From contig DDSH01000026.1 in NCBI GenBank assembly GCA_002343775.1, positions 1-64,000 on the forward strand: DNA of 64,000 nt. Reading direction: 5' to 3'. The stretch is from Anaerolineales bacterium UBA2395. Its GTDB lineage: Bacteria; Chloroflexota; Anaerolineae; Anaerolineales; Villigracilaceae. Below, in pieces: positions 33,872 to 44,016 of this stretch (position 1 is its first letter; every line of letters starts with the position of its first letter). Below the pieces are notes generated by a model that was not told the DNA's origin, did not search any database, and saw only the letters and a list, made by a program, of their open reading frames with translations. The translations under genes were made by a program, and so were the position numbers.

Positions 33872-33900
33872 TTGCCGTTGAGACCCAGTTAATGTATATT
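33872..33900 (+). promoter_or_regulatory. Sigma-70-type promoter of the amidohydrolase-permease operon
   Basis: TTGCCG (33872-33877) and TATATT (33895-33900) are spaced exactly 17 bases, with TG before the -10 box. AAAGGAGAG lies about 10 bases before ATG 33935. Confidence 0.55.
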
Positions 33901-33934
33901 CAGGTCAGCCCATGAGACCAAAAGGAGAGCAGGC

Positions 33935-35524
33935 ATGACCCCAAAGGCAGATTTCATCGTTGAGAACGCGAGAATTTTTACAAGCAATCCGGAGATGCCA
34001 CAGGCAGAATCCGTCGCTGTCAAAGGCAACCGCATCATTTATGTCGGGACGAACGATGGTGGGAAAGACTTCAAAGACCAAAACACGCGAGTCATAGACG
34101 GGCAGGGTCGCACCCTAACCCCCGGTTTCATCGACTCGCATTTTCATTTGTTGTGGGGGGCGATTTCGATGGGTGGAGCACAATTGTATGACGCAAAGGA
34201 TATCAACGACGTAAGGACCATCCTGCTTGAATTTGCGGAGAACAACAAGACCGCCGAATGGATCGATGGGCGCGGCGTTCGATACGACGTGATCGCCAAT
34301 CGGCACGAATTAGATGCGATCATCGCAGATAAGCCCATTTATATCAACGCCTACGATGGTCATACCTCATGGGCGAACACCAGGGCACTGGAATTGGCGG
34401 GTATTCTCCAGCCGGGCAAAGAAGCGGAAGGGAACGGCGTCATCGTCCGCGATGAGAACGGAATCGCCACGGGTGAACTACGCGAGACCGCCATGGGTCT
34501 CGTCTCCGACCTGATCCCCGAACCAAGCGAGGCCCGCAAGCGTGAACTACTCAAGATGACCATGGCGCATATGAACGCGACCGGGGTAACCAGTGTCCAC
34601 AACATGAACGGCGATATGGAAGAACTAATGACGTATGCCGCTGTAGAAGACGCGGGCGAAATGACCGTGCGTGTGTATGAGCCGTATCATATCAAGCCGG
34701 AGACGACCGAGGAGATGCTGAAAGAAGCCGCCGAGATGGCGAAGGTCAAAGGTGAATTTGTGCGCGGCGGCGCGGCAAAATTCTTCATGGACGGCGTCTG
34801 GGAATCCTACACAGCTTTGAACGTCGAACCGTATGCCGACGAACCGAACGCCCAACCAGACGGCATTTACTCGCTCGAACACTTTACGCGCATGGCAACC
34901 CTGTGCGACAAAATGGGCTTGCAGATCTTTGTCCATTGCTGCGGGGATGGTGCGGTGAGGCGAACACTCGATGGGTACGAAGCAGTTCAAAGGTCCAATG
35001 GGAAGCGGGACAGCCGCCACCGTATCGAACACATCGAGGTCTATCATCCCGATGACCTGCCGCGCTTCAAGCAGTTGGGCGTCTTGCCTTCGATGCAGAC
35101 CAGCCATGCGCCGTTTAGCATCTCCGAAGGCGATGTGTGGCCCACGCGGGTTGGGAAGCAGCGCTGGCATCTTTCGTTCGCATGGCGGGATGTGCTCAAT
35201 GCTGGCAACCAAATTGCGTACGGCAGTGACTGGCCCGTCGCGCCATATGACCCGATGATCAACCTGCATGTTGGCTTGAATCGCGAGCCCTGGGCAGAGG
35301 GTGTTCCCTCGCACAATCTCACGCTCGAAGAACTCATCATCGGATATACGCGCGATGCGGCGTATGCCGAGTTCATGGAAAACGAAAAGGGACAGATCAA
35401 GGAAGGCTACCTTGCCGACATGGTCTTGTTCTCGCATGACTTATTCGCATTGCCTTCCAAGGATATCCGACAGGCAAAACCGGTATTGACCATGGTGAAC
35501 GGCAAAATCGTCTTTGAGGCATAA
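33935..35524 (+). CDS. YtcJ-like amidohydrolase (Amidohydrolase_3 family)
   Basis: A 529-residue metal-dependent amidohydrolase. TPGFIDSHFHLLWG carries the HxH metal motif, a catalytic or metal His lies in HRIEHIEVYH, and GSDWPVAPYDP supplies the last Asp ligand. These marks and the length match the YtcJ/NfdA group, which hydrolyses N-formyl or N-substituted amides. The stop codon abuts the start of the permease gene (TAAATG), so it is coupled with a peptide-type ABC importer. It probably acts in the cytoplasm on the imported compound. Confidence 0.88.
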   Translation: MTPKADFIVENARIFTSNPEMPQAESVAVKGNRIIYVGTNDGGKDFKDQNTRVIDGQGRTLTPGFIDSHFHLLWGAISMGGAQLYDAKDINDVRTILLEFAENNKTAEWIDGRGVRYDVIANRHELDAIIADKPIYINAYDGHTSWANTRALELAGILQPGKEAEGNGVIVRDENGIATGELRETAMGLVSDLIPEPSEARKRELLKMTMAHMNATGVTSVHNMNGDMEELMTYAAVEDAGEMTVRVYEPYHIKPETTEEMLKEAAEMAKVKGEFVRGGAAKFFMDGVWESYTALNVEPYADEPNAQPDGIYSLEHFTRMATLCDKMGLQIFVHCCGDGAVRRTLDGYEAVQRSNGKRDSRHRIEHIEVYHPDDLPRFKQLGVLPSMQTSHAPFSISEGDVWPTRVGKQRWHLSFAWRDVLNAGNQIAYGSDWPVAPYDPMINLHVGLNREPWAEGVPSHNLTLEELIIGYTRDAAYAEFMENEKGQIKEGYLADMVLFSHDLFALPSKDIRQAKPVLTMVNGKIVFEA

Positions 35525-36499
35525 ATGAGCACCTACGCTCTTCGCCGTGTCCTGCAAACCATCCCGATCGTTTTCATCATCAGCATCCTGCTGTTCTTGA
35601 TGGTTCGCGCCGCACCGGGCGGACCATTGACCGCCGCACGCAGAAACCCGAACATTTCAAAGGAACAACTCGAAGCCATCGAGGAGAGGCTTGGCTTGAA
35701 CGATCCTCTCATGGTTCAATACGGGCGCTGGATGGGAAATATGCTGCGCGGAGAAATGGGCGAGTCGATCAAATTCCGCCGCCCGGTTTCAGAGATGATC
35801 GGCGAACGCATCCCCAACACGTTGATCCTCGTCGGCGCTTCCTTTTTCGTGACCTTGTTATTCGCCGTGCCCATCGGCATCCTCTCTGCCCGGAAGCCGT
35901 ACTCGCTGTTCGATTATTCGATGACGACCATCACGTTCATCGGGCAGGCGATCCCCGTCTACTGGCTGGGATTGGGTTTGATCGTCATCTTTTACGTCAC
36001 CTTGAAAAATCCATTCACCGGCGACCCGCTCTTTCCCGTCGGCGGCATGAACTCACGCGGACAGGAGGGCAACCTGCTGGATACGCTCTGGCATCTGGTA
36101 TTGCCGGTCAGCGCCCTGAGTTTGGGATGGATCGCGTGGTATTCGCGTTTTCTGCGTTCCAGTATGTTGGATGTGCTGCACGAAGATTACGTCCGCACGG
36201 CGCGCGCCAAAGGTCTTGGCGAACGGCTGGTGTATTACAGGCATGCGTTGCGCAACGCCATTCTGCCACTGGTGACATTGATCGCGCTCGACCTGCCAAG
36301 CCTGTTCGCAGGCGCACTTTTTGTGGAGACCATCTTTTCGTGGCCCGGCATGGGGCGTCTGTTCTGGGATGCCGCCAAGGGACGCGATTACCCTGTGCTG
36401 CTCGGCGTGGTGATGATTACGGCGGTTTTGATCATCGTCTGCAATATCATCGCGGACCTTGCCTACGGCTGGCTCGACCCACAGGTGAAATATGAATGA
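35525..36499 (+). CDS. ABC transporter permease, DppB/OppB family
   Basis: A 324-residue permease with six membrane helices. MSTYALRRVLQTIPIVFIIS and the EAA-loop VRTARAKGLGERLVYYRHAL are typical of the first permease of dipeptide/oligopeptide importers. It forms a heterodimer with the next gene product, whose start it overlaps by 8 bases. Confidence 0.92.
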   Translation: MSTYALRRVLQTIPIVFIISILLFLMVRAAPGGPLTAARRNPNISKEQLEAIEERLGLNDPLMVQYGRWMGNMLRGEMGESIKFRRPVSEMIGERIPNTLILVGASFFVTLLFAVPIGILSARKPYSLFDYSMTTITFIGQAIPVYWLGLGLIVIFYVTLKNPFTGDPLFPVGGMNSRGQEGNLLDTLWHLVLPVSALSLGWIAWYSRFLRSSMLDVLHEDYVRTARAKGLGERLVYYRHALRNAILPLVTLIALDLPSLFAGALFVETIFSWPGMGRLFWDAAKGRDYPVLLGVVMITAVLIIVCNIIADLAYGWLDPQVKYE

Positions 36500-37391
36500 G
36501 GCGTTGACCACTGTCCGTGAGCAGAGCATGACCACCCTCATTCTGAGGCGTTTCTTCAAACATCGGCTGGCTGGAATTGCCGTTGGTGTGCTTGCCGTTC
36601 TGGTGCTCGCCAGCCTGCTGGCTGGGCTCAGTCCCTACAATCCCACCGACCAGGAACCAACCAATCATTTTGAGGAGCCCAATTCTGTTCACTGGTTTGG
36701 GACCGACGAGTTGGGACGTGATGTGTTTTCGCGCATCCTGTACGGCGGGCGCGTCTCGCTGGCAGTGGGTTTGATCTCCACCTTCCTTTCGATCTTTCTC
36801 GGGGTGGTGGTTGGTGCGTTGAGCGGATATTTCGGCGGGTTGTTGGATGCGACCCTGATGCGCATCACGGACGCTTTCCTAACCTTCCCAACCATCTTTG
36901 TGCTCATCCTGCTTGGTGCGTTCCTGCGTGAACAACAGTTGTTCATCCTGCAAAACAGCATCTTCGTGGTGATCATCATCATTGCCGCCTTATCCTGGAT
37001 GTGGCCCGCCCGCCTCGTTCGCGGATTGTTCCTTGTGTTGCGCGAGAAGGAATTTGTCGCCGCCTCACGCGCGTTGGGCGGAAGCAACACCCGCCTTATC
37101 GTACGGCACATCCTGCCGAACTGCGTGGGACCGATCCTGGTCAGCGGCACACTGCAAATGGCATCCGCGATCATCACCGAGTCAGGCTTGAGCTATCTGG
37201 GCTTTGGGGTTCAGCCGCCAACACCCACCTGGGGCAGCATCCTCTCCACAGCACAGAGTCAGATCTTCCGCGCCCCGTGGCTGGGATTCTTCCCGGGTTT
37301 TATGATCTTTATCACCGTCATGGCGATCAACTACATCGGCGACGGGTTGCGCGATGCGTTCGATCCGTATGTGATCCACACGGAAAAGTGA
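36492..37391 (+). CDS. ABC transporter permease, DppC/OppC family
   Basis: A 299-residue permease with six helices. HWFGTDELGRDVFSRILYGG is the DppC hallmark near residue 70, and the EAA loop is VAASRALGGSNTRLIVRHIL. It partners the preceding DppB-like protein. No gene for the ATPases DppD or DppF follows, so these must be encoded elsewhere. Confidence 0.92.
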   Translation: MNEALTTVREQSMTTLILRRFFKHRLAGIAVGVLAVLVLASLLAGLSPYNPTDQEPTNHFEEPNSVHWFGTDELGRDVFSRILYGGRVSLAVGLISTFLSIFLGVVVGALSGYFGGLLDATLMRITDAFLTFPTIFVLILLGAFLREQQLFILQNSIFVVIIIIAALSWMWPARLVRGLFLVLREKEFVAASRALGGSNTRLIVRHILPNCVGPILVSGTLQMASAIITESGLSYLGFGVQPPTPTWGSILSTAQSQIFRAPWLGFFPGFMIFITVMAINYIGDGLRDAFDPYVIHTEK

Positions 37392-37441
37392 CAACGCGGA
37401 TCGGGCTGAAGCCTTATCCGCAATTAGACAAAGGAGAAGAG

Positions 37442-39130
37442 ATGAAACTAAAGTTGTTTTCGCTATTCGTGATCTTGGGGGTCATCCTCAGCGCATGTTC
37501 AGGCGGGGGGGCAGAATCAACCTCCGGTGGAGAAGGAGGCGATACCGCCGTCCTCATTCTGCCTGAAGAGCCGACCACGCTGAACTTTTATCTGGCAGAC
37601 GCCGCGATCGTTCGTCAGGTGGCGGACTCGACCTCCATGACCGGCTTGGTCACCATCGACGAGACGGGCAACTTCGTGCCAGTGCTTGCGGATGGATTGC
37701 CAGCGATCTCCGACGACTTTTTGACCGTGACATGGAAATTGCTGCCTGATTTGAAATGGTCGGATGGCGAACCGCTCACGTCGGACGATGTCCGCTTCAC
37801 GGTCGAGGTGTTATCGAACCCTGATTCCGGTGCGCTGGTCGGCACAAGTGGCTTCGACCTGATTTCCAATGTCGAAACACCCGACGATCTGACCATCGTA
37901 TTGACCTACTCGGAACCGTACCCCGGGTATCTCGATCAGTTTGCCTATGGCTTGTTCCCCCGTCACGCTTCGGGTGCGCCTGAGGAAATGCCCAGCTGGG
38001 AATGGAATCGCGCTCCTGTTTCTGCAGGTCCGTTCGTGGTCAGCAGCTGGGAATCGGGTAAGAGCATCACACTCACCCGCAACCCGAATTACTATGAAGC
38101 CGGCAAGCCGTATCTCGACAGTATCGTCTTCGAGATCGTGCCGGAGCCCGCGGCGCAAACCGCGATGATGCTGAACGGGGAGGGTCATGTCCATTTGTGG
38201 CCCGGCGAATTCAAAGCGGACTATGACGAGATCCTCAACGGCAAGGCGCAGCAATATCTCATCCCGGGCATTTGGAACATGGCTATCGACTTCAACCTGA
38301 GCGCGCCGTTCGATGGCGACCCAAGCGAAGCCGCACAGCACCCCATCCTCGGCGACATCCGCGTACGGCAGGCAATCGCCCATGCCATTAATTACGAGAC
38401 GCTGCAACAGGATGTGTTGCAGGGCAGTGTCGGCGACTCCACCAATCCGTTCGCCTACGGCTGGTACAAGTGCGAACTTCCGCGCAAACATGGTTTCGAT
38501 GTGGAAGCGGCAAACCAATTGCTGGAGGAAGCGGGCTGGGTGATGGGCGATGACGGCATCCGCGTAGCGGAAGGCGCGTTGTACGCAGAAGATGGAACCC
38601 GCCTCTCTCTGGAACTTCAAGGGTATACCGCTTTCGATCCGCTGCAACTCACCGAGGAATTCATCGTCGAAAACCTAAAAGCCGTCGGCATCGAAGCGCG
38701 CATTCAGAACTATGATTTCTCCATCATCTTCGGCACATTCGAGGATAATTCCCCGCGTGCTGTTGGCGACTACGACATGCTGATCTTCGACCGTGGATTC
38801 ACCACCGAGCCGCAGGGTTACAACTTCGACGCCTACCATTCCTCGCGCATCCCCTCTGCAGAAAATACCACCGGCGGCAATTACTTCCGCTGGGTGAATG
38901 CAGACGTGGACGCAGCCCTCGAACTGGCGGGCACCAGCTTCGACACCGAAACCCGCAAAGCGGCGTATTGCGAGGTCGGTCAGGCGGTCATCGACGAACT
39001 GCCGCAAATCTACCTCTATCTCTTCCAGGATAACTACGGCATTGCCGATAACCTCGAAGGGTATGTTCTCAACACATGGGGCAGCATGTCCTGGGGAGTT
39101 CAGAACTGGAAGTTCAAGGCTGGCGAGTAA
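37442..39130 (+). CDS. ABC transporter substrate-binding lipoprotein, family 5
   Basis: A 562-residue extracytoplasmic binding protein (lipobox LSAC near residue 19, Gly/Ser linker). WKLLPDLKWSDGEPLTSDDV is the family-5 (DppA/OppA) signature near residue 95. The ligand is likely a peptide or an amide-bearing compound that the YtcJ-like amidohydrolase then splits. The AAGGAGAAG box precedes ATG 37442. It is the last gene before two hairpins, one a terminator. The binding protein after the permeases is unusual, as it normally comes first. Confidence 0.9.
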   Translation: MKLKLFSLFVILGVILSACSGGGAESTSGGEGGDTAVLILPEEPTTLNFYLADAAIVRQVADSTSMTGLVTIDETGNFVPVLADGLPAISDDFLTVTWKLLPDLKWSDGEPLTSDDVRFTVEVLSNPDSGALVGTSGFDLISNVETPDDLTIVLTYSEPYPGYLDQFAYGLFPRHASGAPEEMPSWEWNRAPVSAGPFVVSSWESGKSITLTRNPNYYEAGKPYLDSIVFEIVPEPAAQTAMMLNGEGHVHLWPGEFKADYDEILNGKAQQYLIPGIWNMAIDFNLSAPFDGDPSEAAQHPILGDIRVRQAIAHAINYETLQQDVLQGSVGDSTNPFAYGWYKCELPRKHGFDVEAANQLLEEAGWVMGDDGIRVAEGALYAEDGTRLSLELQGYTAFDPLQLTEEFIVENLKAVGIEARIQNYDFSIIFGTFEDNSPRAVGDYDMLIFDRGFTTEPQGYNFDAYHSSRIPSAENTTGGNYFRWVNADVDAALELAGTSFDTETRKAAYCEVGQAVIDELPQIYLYLFQDNYGIADNLEGYVLNTWGSMSWGVQNWKFKAGE

Positions 39131-39144
39131 CTCCTATCGTTTCA

Positions 39145-39210
39145 CGCCAAAACATGAAAGTTTTGGCGATACAATATCAATCCCGCCCTTCAAAACAGGG
39201 CGGGATTTTT
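39145..39210. terminator. Tandem hairpins ending the importer operon
   Basis: CGCCAAAAC (39145-39153)/GTTTTGGCG (39160-39168) is a first hairpin. AATCCCGCCCT (39179-39189)/AGGGCGGGATT (39197-39207) followed by T residues is a true terminator. It also serves the convergent vWA gene only weakly, as the opposite strand has few T residues. Confidence 0.85.
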
Positions 39211-39226
39211 TCATCTGAGTTCGAGC

Positions 39227-40801
39227 CTACCACCCCTTTCGGGCACGCCTCACCAAATCCACGAACTCTTCCATCGCATCGTCGCGGTAAAGATACTCTT
39301 CCAGCCGGCGGGCTTCATCATAGACATCATCCATGGAACTTTCCTCCGCCCAGTAACTGCCCTTCAGGATCTCGGCAAATTCCGCAACCACCACGGCACG
39401 CTGGAAGTAGGGATCGCTCTCACGGAAATCGTACGCCAGCTGGCTGGTATCGAAATCCCGCGAGACCTCCACGACCTGCTGTGTATCCGGGTCTTCCCAA
39501 CGCATAAAGACGGTGGCGATCCTGCCGCGTGCATCGGGGTATAGTTTGATCTCATACAACGCAGTGACCGAGTGTCCCGCGCCGATCTCACCCGCATCCA
39601 CTTCATTGTTGCGGAAATCGTCATCGTCCACGGCGCGGTTTTCGTATCCAACCAGCCGGTAGCGCATCACCACCTCGGGGTTGAACTCGACCTGTACCTT
39701 GGCGTCCAACGCAATGGTTTGCAGTGTGCCCGTGATCTCATCGATGAACAACCTGCGGGCTTCGTCGCGGTCATCTACATAGGCGTAGAAACCATTCCCA
39801 TTATCAGCCAGCTGCTCCATGAGCGTATCGTTGTAATTATCCATGCCAAACCCGATGGTGGTCAGCGTAATGCCTTCTTCGACATAACGGTCGATCTGCT
39901 CAAGGATCGAATCCGCTTCGGTCTGCCCGACATTGGCGACTCCATCCGAGCAGAGGATCACCCGGTTGATCCCGTCCGGCTTGTAGGCTTCCATTGCCAT
40001 GCCGTAACCCAGCCGCAGACCGGCTTCAGCGTTGGTGGCACCTTCGGGTTGCAGGCTGTAGATCGCGTCGAGGATACGACCGGAATCAGATCCGCGTGTC
40101 GGTTCCAGAACGACGCGCGCATTCGAACCATAGACGACGATGCTGACCGTGTCATCCCGATGCAATTGTTCCACCAGCATTTCCAGCGATTGCTTGACCA
40201 GACCGAGTCGGTTATCCATATCCATCGAACCGGATACGTCAATGACAAAGGTGAGGGCGGCATCCTTGCGCTCATCATCGGGGACATCGTAGCCCTGAAT
40301 GCCAACGCGCATCATGTCATAGCGTTCTGTCTGAGTGAACGGCGAAGGTCCGCCATCGATGGTAATGCCGAATGCCTGATGCGGCGGCGGGAGGGGATAG
40401 CCTTGATCGAAATAGTTGACATATTCCTCCACGCGCACCGATTCGGGCGGTGGCAGGTTGCCGTCGTTGAGGTAATTCCGCATGACGGTGTACGAGCCGG
40501 TATCCACATCCAAGGCGAAGGTGGAGAGGTTATCATCCTCGGTGTCTATGGACGGATTGACGCCATAGTCCTCGAAGAACATATCGTAGGGTTCGTTTTT
40601 ATTGGGGGGATTTCCACCGCTATCCTGCGGACTGACAGCAGGCTGTTCTTCATAACTGGGAGCCTCGGCGGCGGGCTCGATGAAATATTCGGCTTCGGTC
40701 TGTGTCGGTGCTTCTGTGGATGCCGCCCCTCCGCCACACGCGGCGAGGAACAACAGCAAAAACACGGCACAATAGCCAAGGGCTTTGCGTAAGGTGTTCA
40801 T
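39227..40801 (-). CDS. YfbK-like von Willebrand factor A lipoprotein
   Basis: A 524-residue lipoprotein (lipobox LAAC near residue 21). Residues 170-360 form a vWA domain whose metal site is DVSGSMDMDNRL with the second loop ILCSDGVANVG. The N-terminal STFALDVDTGSYTVMRNYLN and C-terminal VEFNPEVVMRYRLVGYENR with DAGEIGAGHSVTALYE are the two flanking domains of the YfbK family (the latter DUF3520-like). The role is probably adhesion or complex assembly on the cell surface. The start is set at ATG 40801 behind GGAGAAGA. Confidence 0.88.
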   Translation of the reverse strand: MNTLRKALGYCAVFLLLFLAACGGGAASTEAPTQTEAEYFIEPAAEAPSYEEQPAVSPQDSGGNPPNKNEPYDMFFEDYGVNPSIDTEDDNLSTFALDVDTGSYTVMRNYLNDGNLPPPESVRVEEYVNYFDQGYPLPPPHQAFGITIDGGPSPFTQTERYDMMRVGIQGYDVPDDERKDAALTFVIDVSGSMDMDNRLGLVKQSLEMLVEQLHRDDTVSIVVYGSNARVVLEPTRGSDSGRILDAIYSLQPEGATNAEAGLRLGYGMAMEAYKPDGINRVILCSDGVANVGQTEADSILEQIDRYVEEGITLTTIGFGMDNYNDTLMEQLADNGNGFYAYVDDRDEARRLFIDEITGTLQTIALDAKVQVEFNPEVVMRYRLVGYENRAVDDDDFRNNEVDAGEIGAGHSVTALYEIKLYPDARGRIATVFMRWEDPDTQQVVEVSRDFDTSQLAYDFRESDPYFQRAVVVAEFAEILKGSYWAEESSMDDVYDEARRLEEYLYRDDAMEEFVDLVRRARKGW

Positions 40802-41087
40802 TTTCTCTTCTCCTAAAAGAAAACTCGATTTTCGAATCAAATGACAGAGAAAGAGCAGCAGGCGGCGTCCCGCTGTTCTTCAACACAGATCACATCAAGT
40901 CATACGCCCTCCTTTCGAGGGATGGCAGTCCCCATCGGTTGCCGGTCAGTTTTTTTAATGGACGTATCGTTTCGGGGGAAAGTTCCCCCAACCAACGATA
41001 TGAGTTATTGTGACATACTTCAGGTTGAAATTCAACTTTTACTTTTGATAAGCCAGCGATACAATTCAGCCAACCTGGAGAAACATC

Positions 41088-42371
41088 ATGCCTCTACAAA
41101 ACTGTCTCTGGTGGGCGACCGCGCCCCAACTGAAATCGTATGGCAACAAACCCCTGCCCGCCAAAGCGGATGTGGTGGTCATCGGCGGCGGGTTTACAGG
41201 AACTTCTGCGGCATTGCAATTGGCAAAGGGCGGCGCGAATGTACTCCTACTGGAAGCAAAGACCATCGGTTTTGAAGCCAGTTCCCGCAACGGCGGGCAG
41301 GCGCTTTCCTGTTTGCATCACACGTTAATCGAAACCATCCACCAGCATGGGCGGGATCTGGCGCGGGAAATGTTCCAGGCTGCCGTCCGAGCTGCGGATG
41401 TCGTCGAGCACATCGTCAGCGAAGAAGGGATCGATTGTGATTTCGTCCGCTGCGGGAGCATCGAAGCCGCTTCAAGACCCGGACATTTCGAACGACTCCA
41501 ACGTGAGCAGGAAACCCTGCGAGAAGTGGCGGGCTTTGACGTACAACTTCTGAACAAAAGCGAAGTCCAAAATGAATTGGGAACGGATTTCTATCACGGG
41601 CTGATGGTAAACCCACGCAGCGGCTCGGTGCAGCCAGCAAAGTTCGTACAGGGCATGGCAATGGCGGCAGAACGTGCCGGAGCGGACATCCACGAAGGGA
41701 CGCGCGTACGTTCCATCGAGCGGGTGAAAGGCTTCATGGACGGGACCCGCTTCCTCGTCCAGACCGAACGAGGCGCTGTTGCTGCCAAGGAAGTTCTGCT
41801 TGCCACCAATGCGTGGAGCGGGCAGCTCATCCCGCAATTTCGTCTGCGCGTCTTTCCAGCAGAGAGTTATGTCATTGCCACTGAGCCACTCGGCATTGAC
41901 CAGGCGAGTAAACTGATCCCCAAAAATCGGGTTGTGTACGACACGCGGCGGGTGTTGGCATATTACCGCCTTTCACCAGACAGGCGCATGGTGTGGGGCG
42001 GCGAGTTGACCCTGCGGGGCGCACAGCCAAAAACCAACATCCGCGCCTTGCAAAAGGGAATGGTGAACATCTTCCCTGAATTGGCGGGGAAGAAGGCCGA
42101 ATACTATTGGGGCGGCACGCTGGCGTTGACCCTGGACGAGAATACGCATGCCGGGCAAATTGACGGCATCTGGTATTCGATGGCATATGTGGGGCATGGG
42201 GTGACGCTTGCCACATACCTTGGTCAGCAACTCGCAAACGGGATTTTGGGAAAGCCCATTGACAACCCCTTTGCCGACCTGTCCATGCCGCTTGCGCCAC
42301 CGTATCAGGACAATGCCTGGTTCGTGAATATCGGCAAACTTTGGTATCGTTTTTTGGATCTACTCGGATAA
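41088..42371 (+). CDS. FAD-dependent oxidoreductase, DAO family
   Basis: A 427-residue flavoprotein of the D-amino-acid-oxidase fold. The FAD-binding loop is VVIGGGFTGTSAAL, and SSRNGGQAL matches gamma-glutamylputrescine oxidoreductase (PuuB-like) enzymes. The C-terminal YVGHGVTLATYLGQ is the second FAD contact. The substrate is probably an amine or amino acid such as glycine, sarcosine or a polyamine derivative. ATG 41088 follows CTGGAGA; the neighbouring GH13 gene starts 6 bases after it, so the two are co-transcribed. Confidence 0.85.
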   Translation: MPLQNCLWWATAPQLKSYGNKPLPAKADVVVIGGGFTGTSAALQLAKGGANVLLLEAKTIGFEASSRNGGQALSCLHHTLIETIHQHGRDLAREMFQAAVRAADVVEHIVSEEGIDCDFVRCGSIEAASRPGHFERLQREQETLREVAGFDVQLLNKSEVQNELGTDFYHGLMVNPRSGSVQPAKFVQGMAMAAERAGADIHEGTRVRSIERVKGFMDGTRFLVQTERGAVAAKEVLLATNAWSGQLIPQFRLRVFPAESYVIATEPLGIDQASKLIPKNRVVYDTRRVLAYYRLSPDRRMVWGGELTLRGAQPKTNIRALQKGMVNIFPELAGKKAEYYWGGTLALTLDENTHAGQIDGIWYSMAYVGHGVTLATYLGQQLANGILGKPIDNPFADLSMPLAPPYQDNAWFVNIGKLWYRFLDLLG

Positions 42372-42377
42372 TTTCCC

Positions 42378-43976
42378 ATGCATACTCCCTGGTATCACAA
42401 AACAACCATCTATCAAATTTATCCGCGTTCGTTTTACGACAGTAACGGCGACGGCATTGGAGACCTGCAAGGGATCATCCAAAAGCTGGATTACATCCGC
42501 AACTTGGGCTTTGAGACCATCTGGATCTCCCCCTTCTTCAGTTCGCCTCAAATGGATGTTGGCTACGACGTTGCGGACTATCAGAATATCTCCCCAGAAT
42601 ATGGGACGATGGACGACGCGCTTCAACTAATTGAAGAAGTCCACCGGCGCGGGATGCGGGTCGTCTTCGACATGGTCATGAACCATACCTCGAACGAACA
42701 CCCGTGGTTCAAGGAATCAAGCACTTCACGCGACAACCCCAAATCAGATTGGTATATCTGGCGTGATAAGCCCAACAATTGGCAAAGCATGACGGGTGGC
42801 AGCGGCTGGCACTACGCCCCCGAACGGGGGCAGTATTTCTGGTCCAGTTTTCTGCCGTTCCAACCTGATTTGAACTATCGCAACCCGGAAGTAAAGCAAG
42901 CCATGCTCGATATCGTCCGGTTCTGGCTCGCGAAAGGGGTGGATGGATTCCGCTTGGACATCTTCAACGTCATTTACAAAGATGCGGAATTTCGAAACAA
43001 TCCTTTTCTGCTGAAAGCCATCCCAACCGAGGACGATCCCTCGGGATTCTTTCAAGAAGCGAGATATAACCTCAACCGCCCGGAGAGTTTCGAGTTTGCG
43101 AGGGAACTGCGCGCCGTAACCCAAGAATTCGGCGAGCGGATGCTGCTGGGCGAAGTCAGCGGGAACCGTGAATTGATCCGCAAATACTCGGGCGATGAGA
43201 CCAACCATGGGCTGGGATTGGTCTTCGACTTTGGGATGTTGAATTACGAATTTCGCGCGGACTACTTCCGTCATTTGATCTTGGAGATGGAAGCGCACTA
43301 CCCTGCACCATTCATGCCGGTGTACGTCTTCAGCAACCATGACCGCCACCGCAGCATCCGTCGTGTAGGCGGGGATCTGCTCAAGGCGCGGCTGCTGGCA
43401 ATGCTCCAGTTGACCGTCCGCGGTGTGCCGTGCATGTACTATGGCGAAGAGATCGGCATGACCGACCTGCCCATGCCGTTGGACACAGCACTCGATCCCA
43501 TCGCGCACAAGTACAAACGTTTCCCGCGCTTCGTATTGGACCTGCTCGATGTCTTCGTAAACCGCGACGAAGCACGGACGCCCATGCAATGGGACGCTAC
43601 AAAGAACGCGGGCTTTTCTTCCGCGGCGAAAACCTGGCTCCCCGTCCACCCGAATTACCCAAGCATCAATGCGGAGCAGGCAGACAGGGAAGATCACTCC
43701 CTGCTCCGAACCGTACGAACTGGGCTGAGCATCCGCGGACGGGAGCAGGCGCTACGAGAAGGCGAATTGCAATTGATGAAAAACCTCCCCGTGAACGTAC
43801 TTGGTTTCGCAAGGAAATTCGAATCAGAAACGCTGTACGTGTTCCTAAACTTTGGAACCTTGGTAAGTGAATTTGAGTTTCAGGCTGACGAACTCTTATT
43901 CAATGTATCGCCCCGAGATGAATTAAAGAAACAAGCCATCCGTTTGGATGGCCTGGGTGGCGTAATCGTAAAATAA
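42378..43976 (+). CDS. GH13 alpha-glucosidase (oligo-1,6-glucosidase-like)
   Basis: A 532-residue glycoside hydrolase family 13 enzyme. The N-terminal TTIYQIYPRSFYDSNGDGIG is typical, and the catalytic residues are Asp194 (DGFRLDIFN), Glu259 (LLGEVSGN) and Asp322 (FSNHDRHR). It splits alpha-glucosidic bonds of short malto- or isomalto-oligosaccharides in the cytoplasm, as no signal peptide is visible. The C-terminal 60 residues form the usual beta domain. Confidence 0.92.
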   Translation: MHTPWYHKTTIYQIYPRSFYDSNGDGIGDLQGIIQKLDYIRNLGFETIWISPFFSSPQMDVGYDVADYQNISPEYGTMDDALQLIEEVHRRGMRVVFDMVMNHTSNEHPWFKESSTSRDNPKSDWYIWRDKPNNWQSMTGGSGWHYAPERGQYFWSSFLPFQPDLNYRNPEVKQAMLDIVRFWLAKGVDGFRLDIFNVIYKDAEFRNNPFLLKAIPTEDDPSGFFQEARYNLNRPESFEFARELRAVTQEFGERMLLGEVSGNRELIRKYSGDETNHGLGLVFDFGMLNYEFRADYFRHLILEMEAHYPAPFMPVYVFSNHDRHRSIRRVGGDLLKARLLAMLQLTVRGVPCMYYGEEIGMTDLPMPLDTALDPIAHKYKRFPRFVLDLLDVFVNRDEARTPMQWDATKNAGFSSAAKTWLPVHPNYPSINAEQADREDHSLLRTVRTGLSIRGREQALREGELQLMKNLPVNVLGFARKFESETLYVFLNFGTLVSEFEFQADELLFNVSPRDELKKQAIRLDGLGGVIVK

Positions 43977-44016
43977 GCAGCGGTTTCGATATGGCGAGAC
44001 GACTCAATCCAATGAA

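Noticed and set aside
39572..40792. Long plus-strand frame (406 codons) opposite the vWA lipoprotein gene
   Set aside because: It mirrors the coding strand of a clear YfbK-like gene and has no family resemblance. It is a by-product of GC-rich codon use.
43936..43953. GCCATCC/GGATGGC hairpin at the end of the GH13 gene
   Set aside because: It lies in the coding region and lacks a T tract, so it is not called as a terminator.
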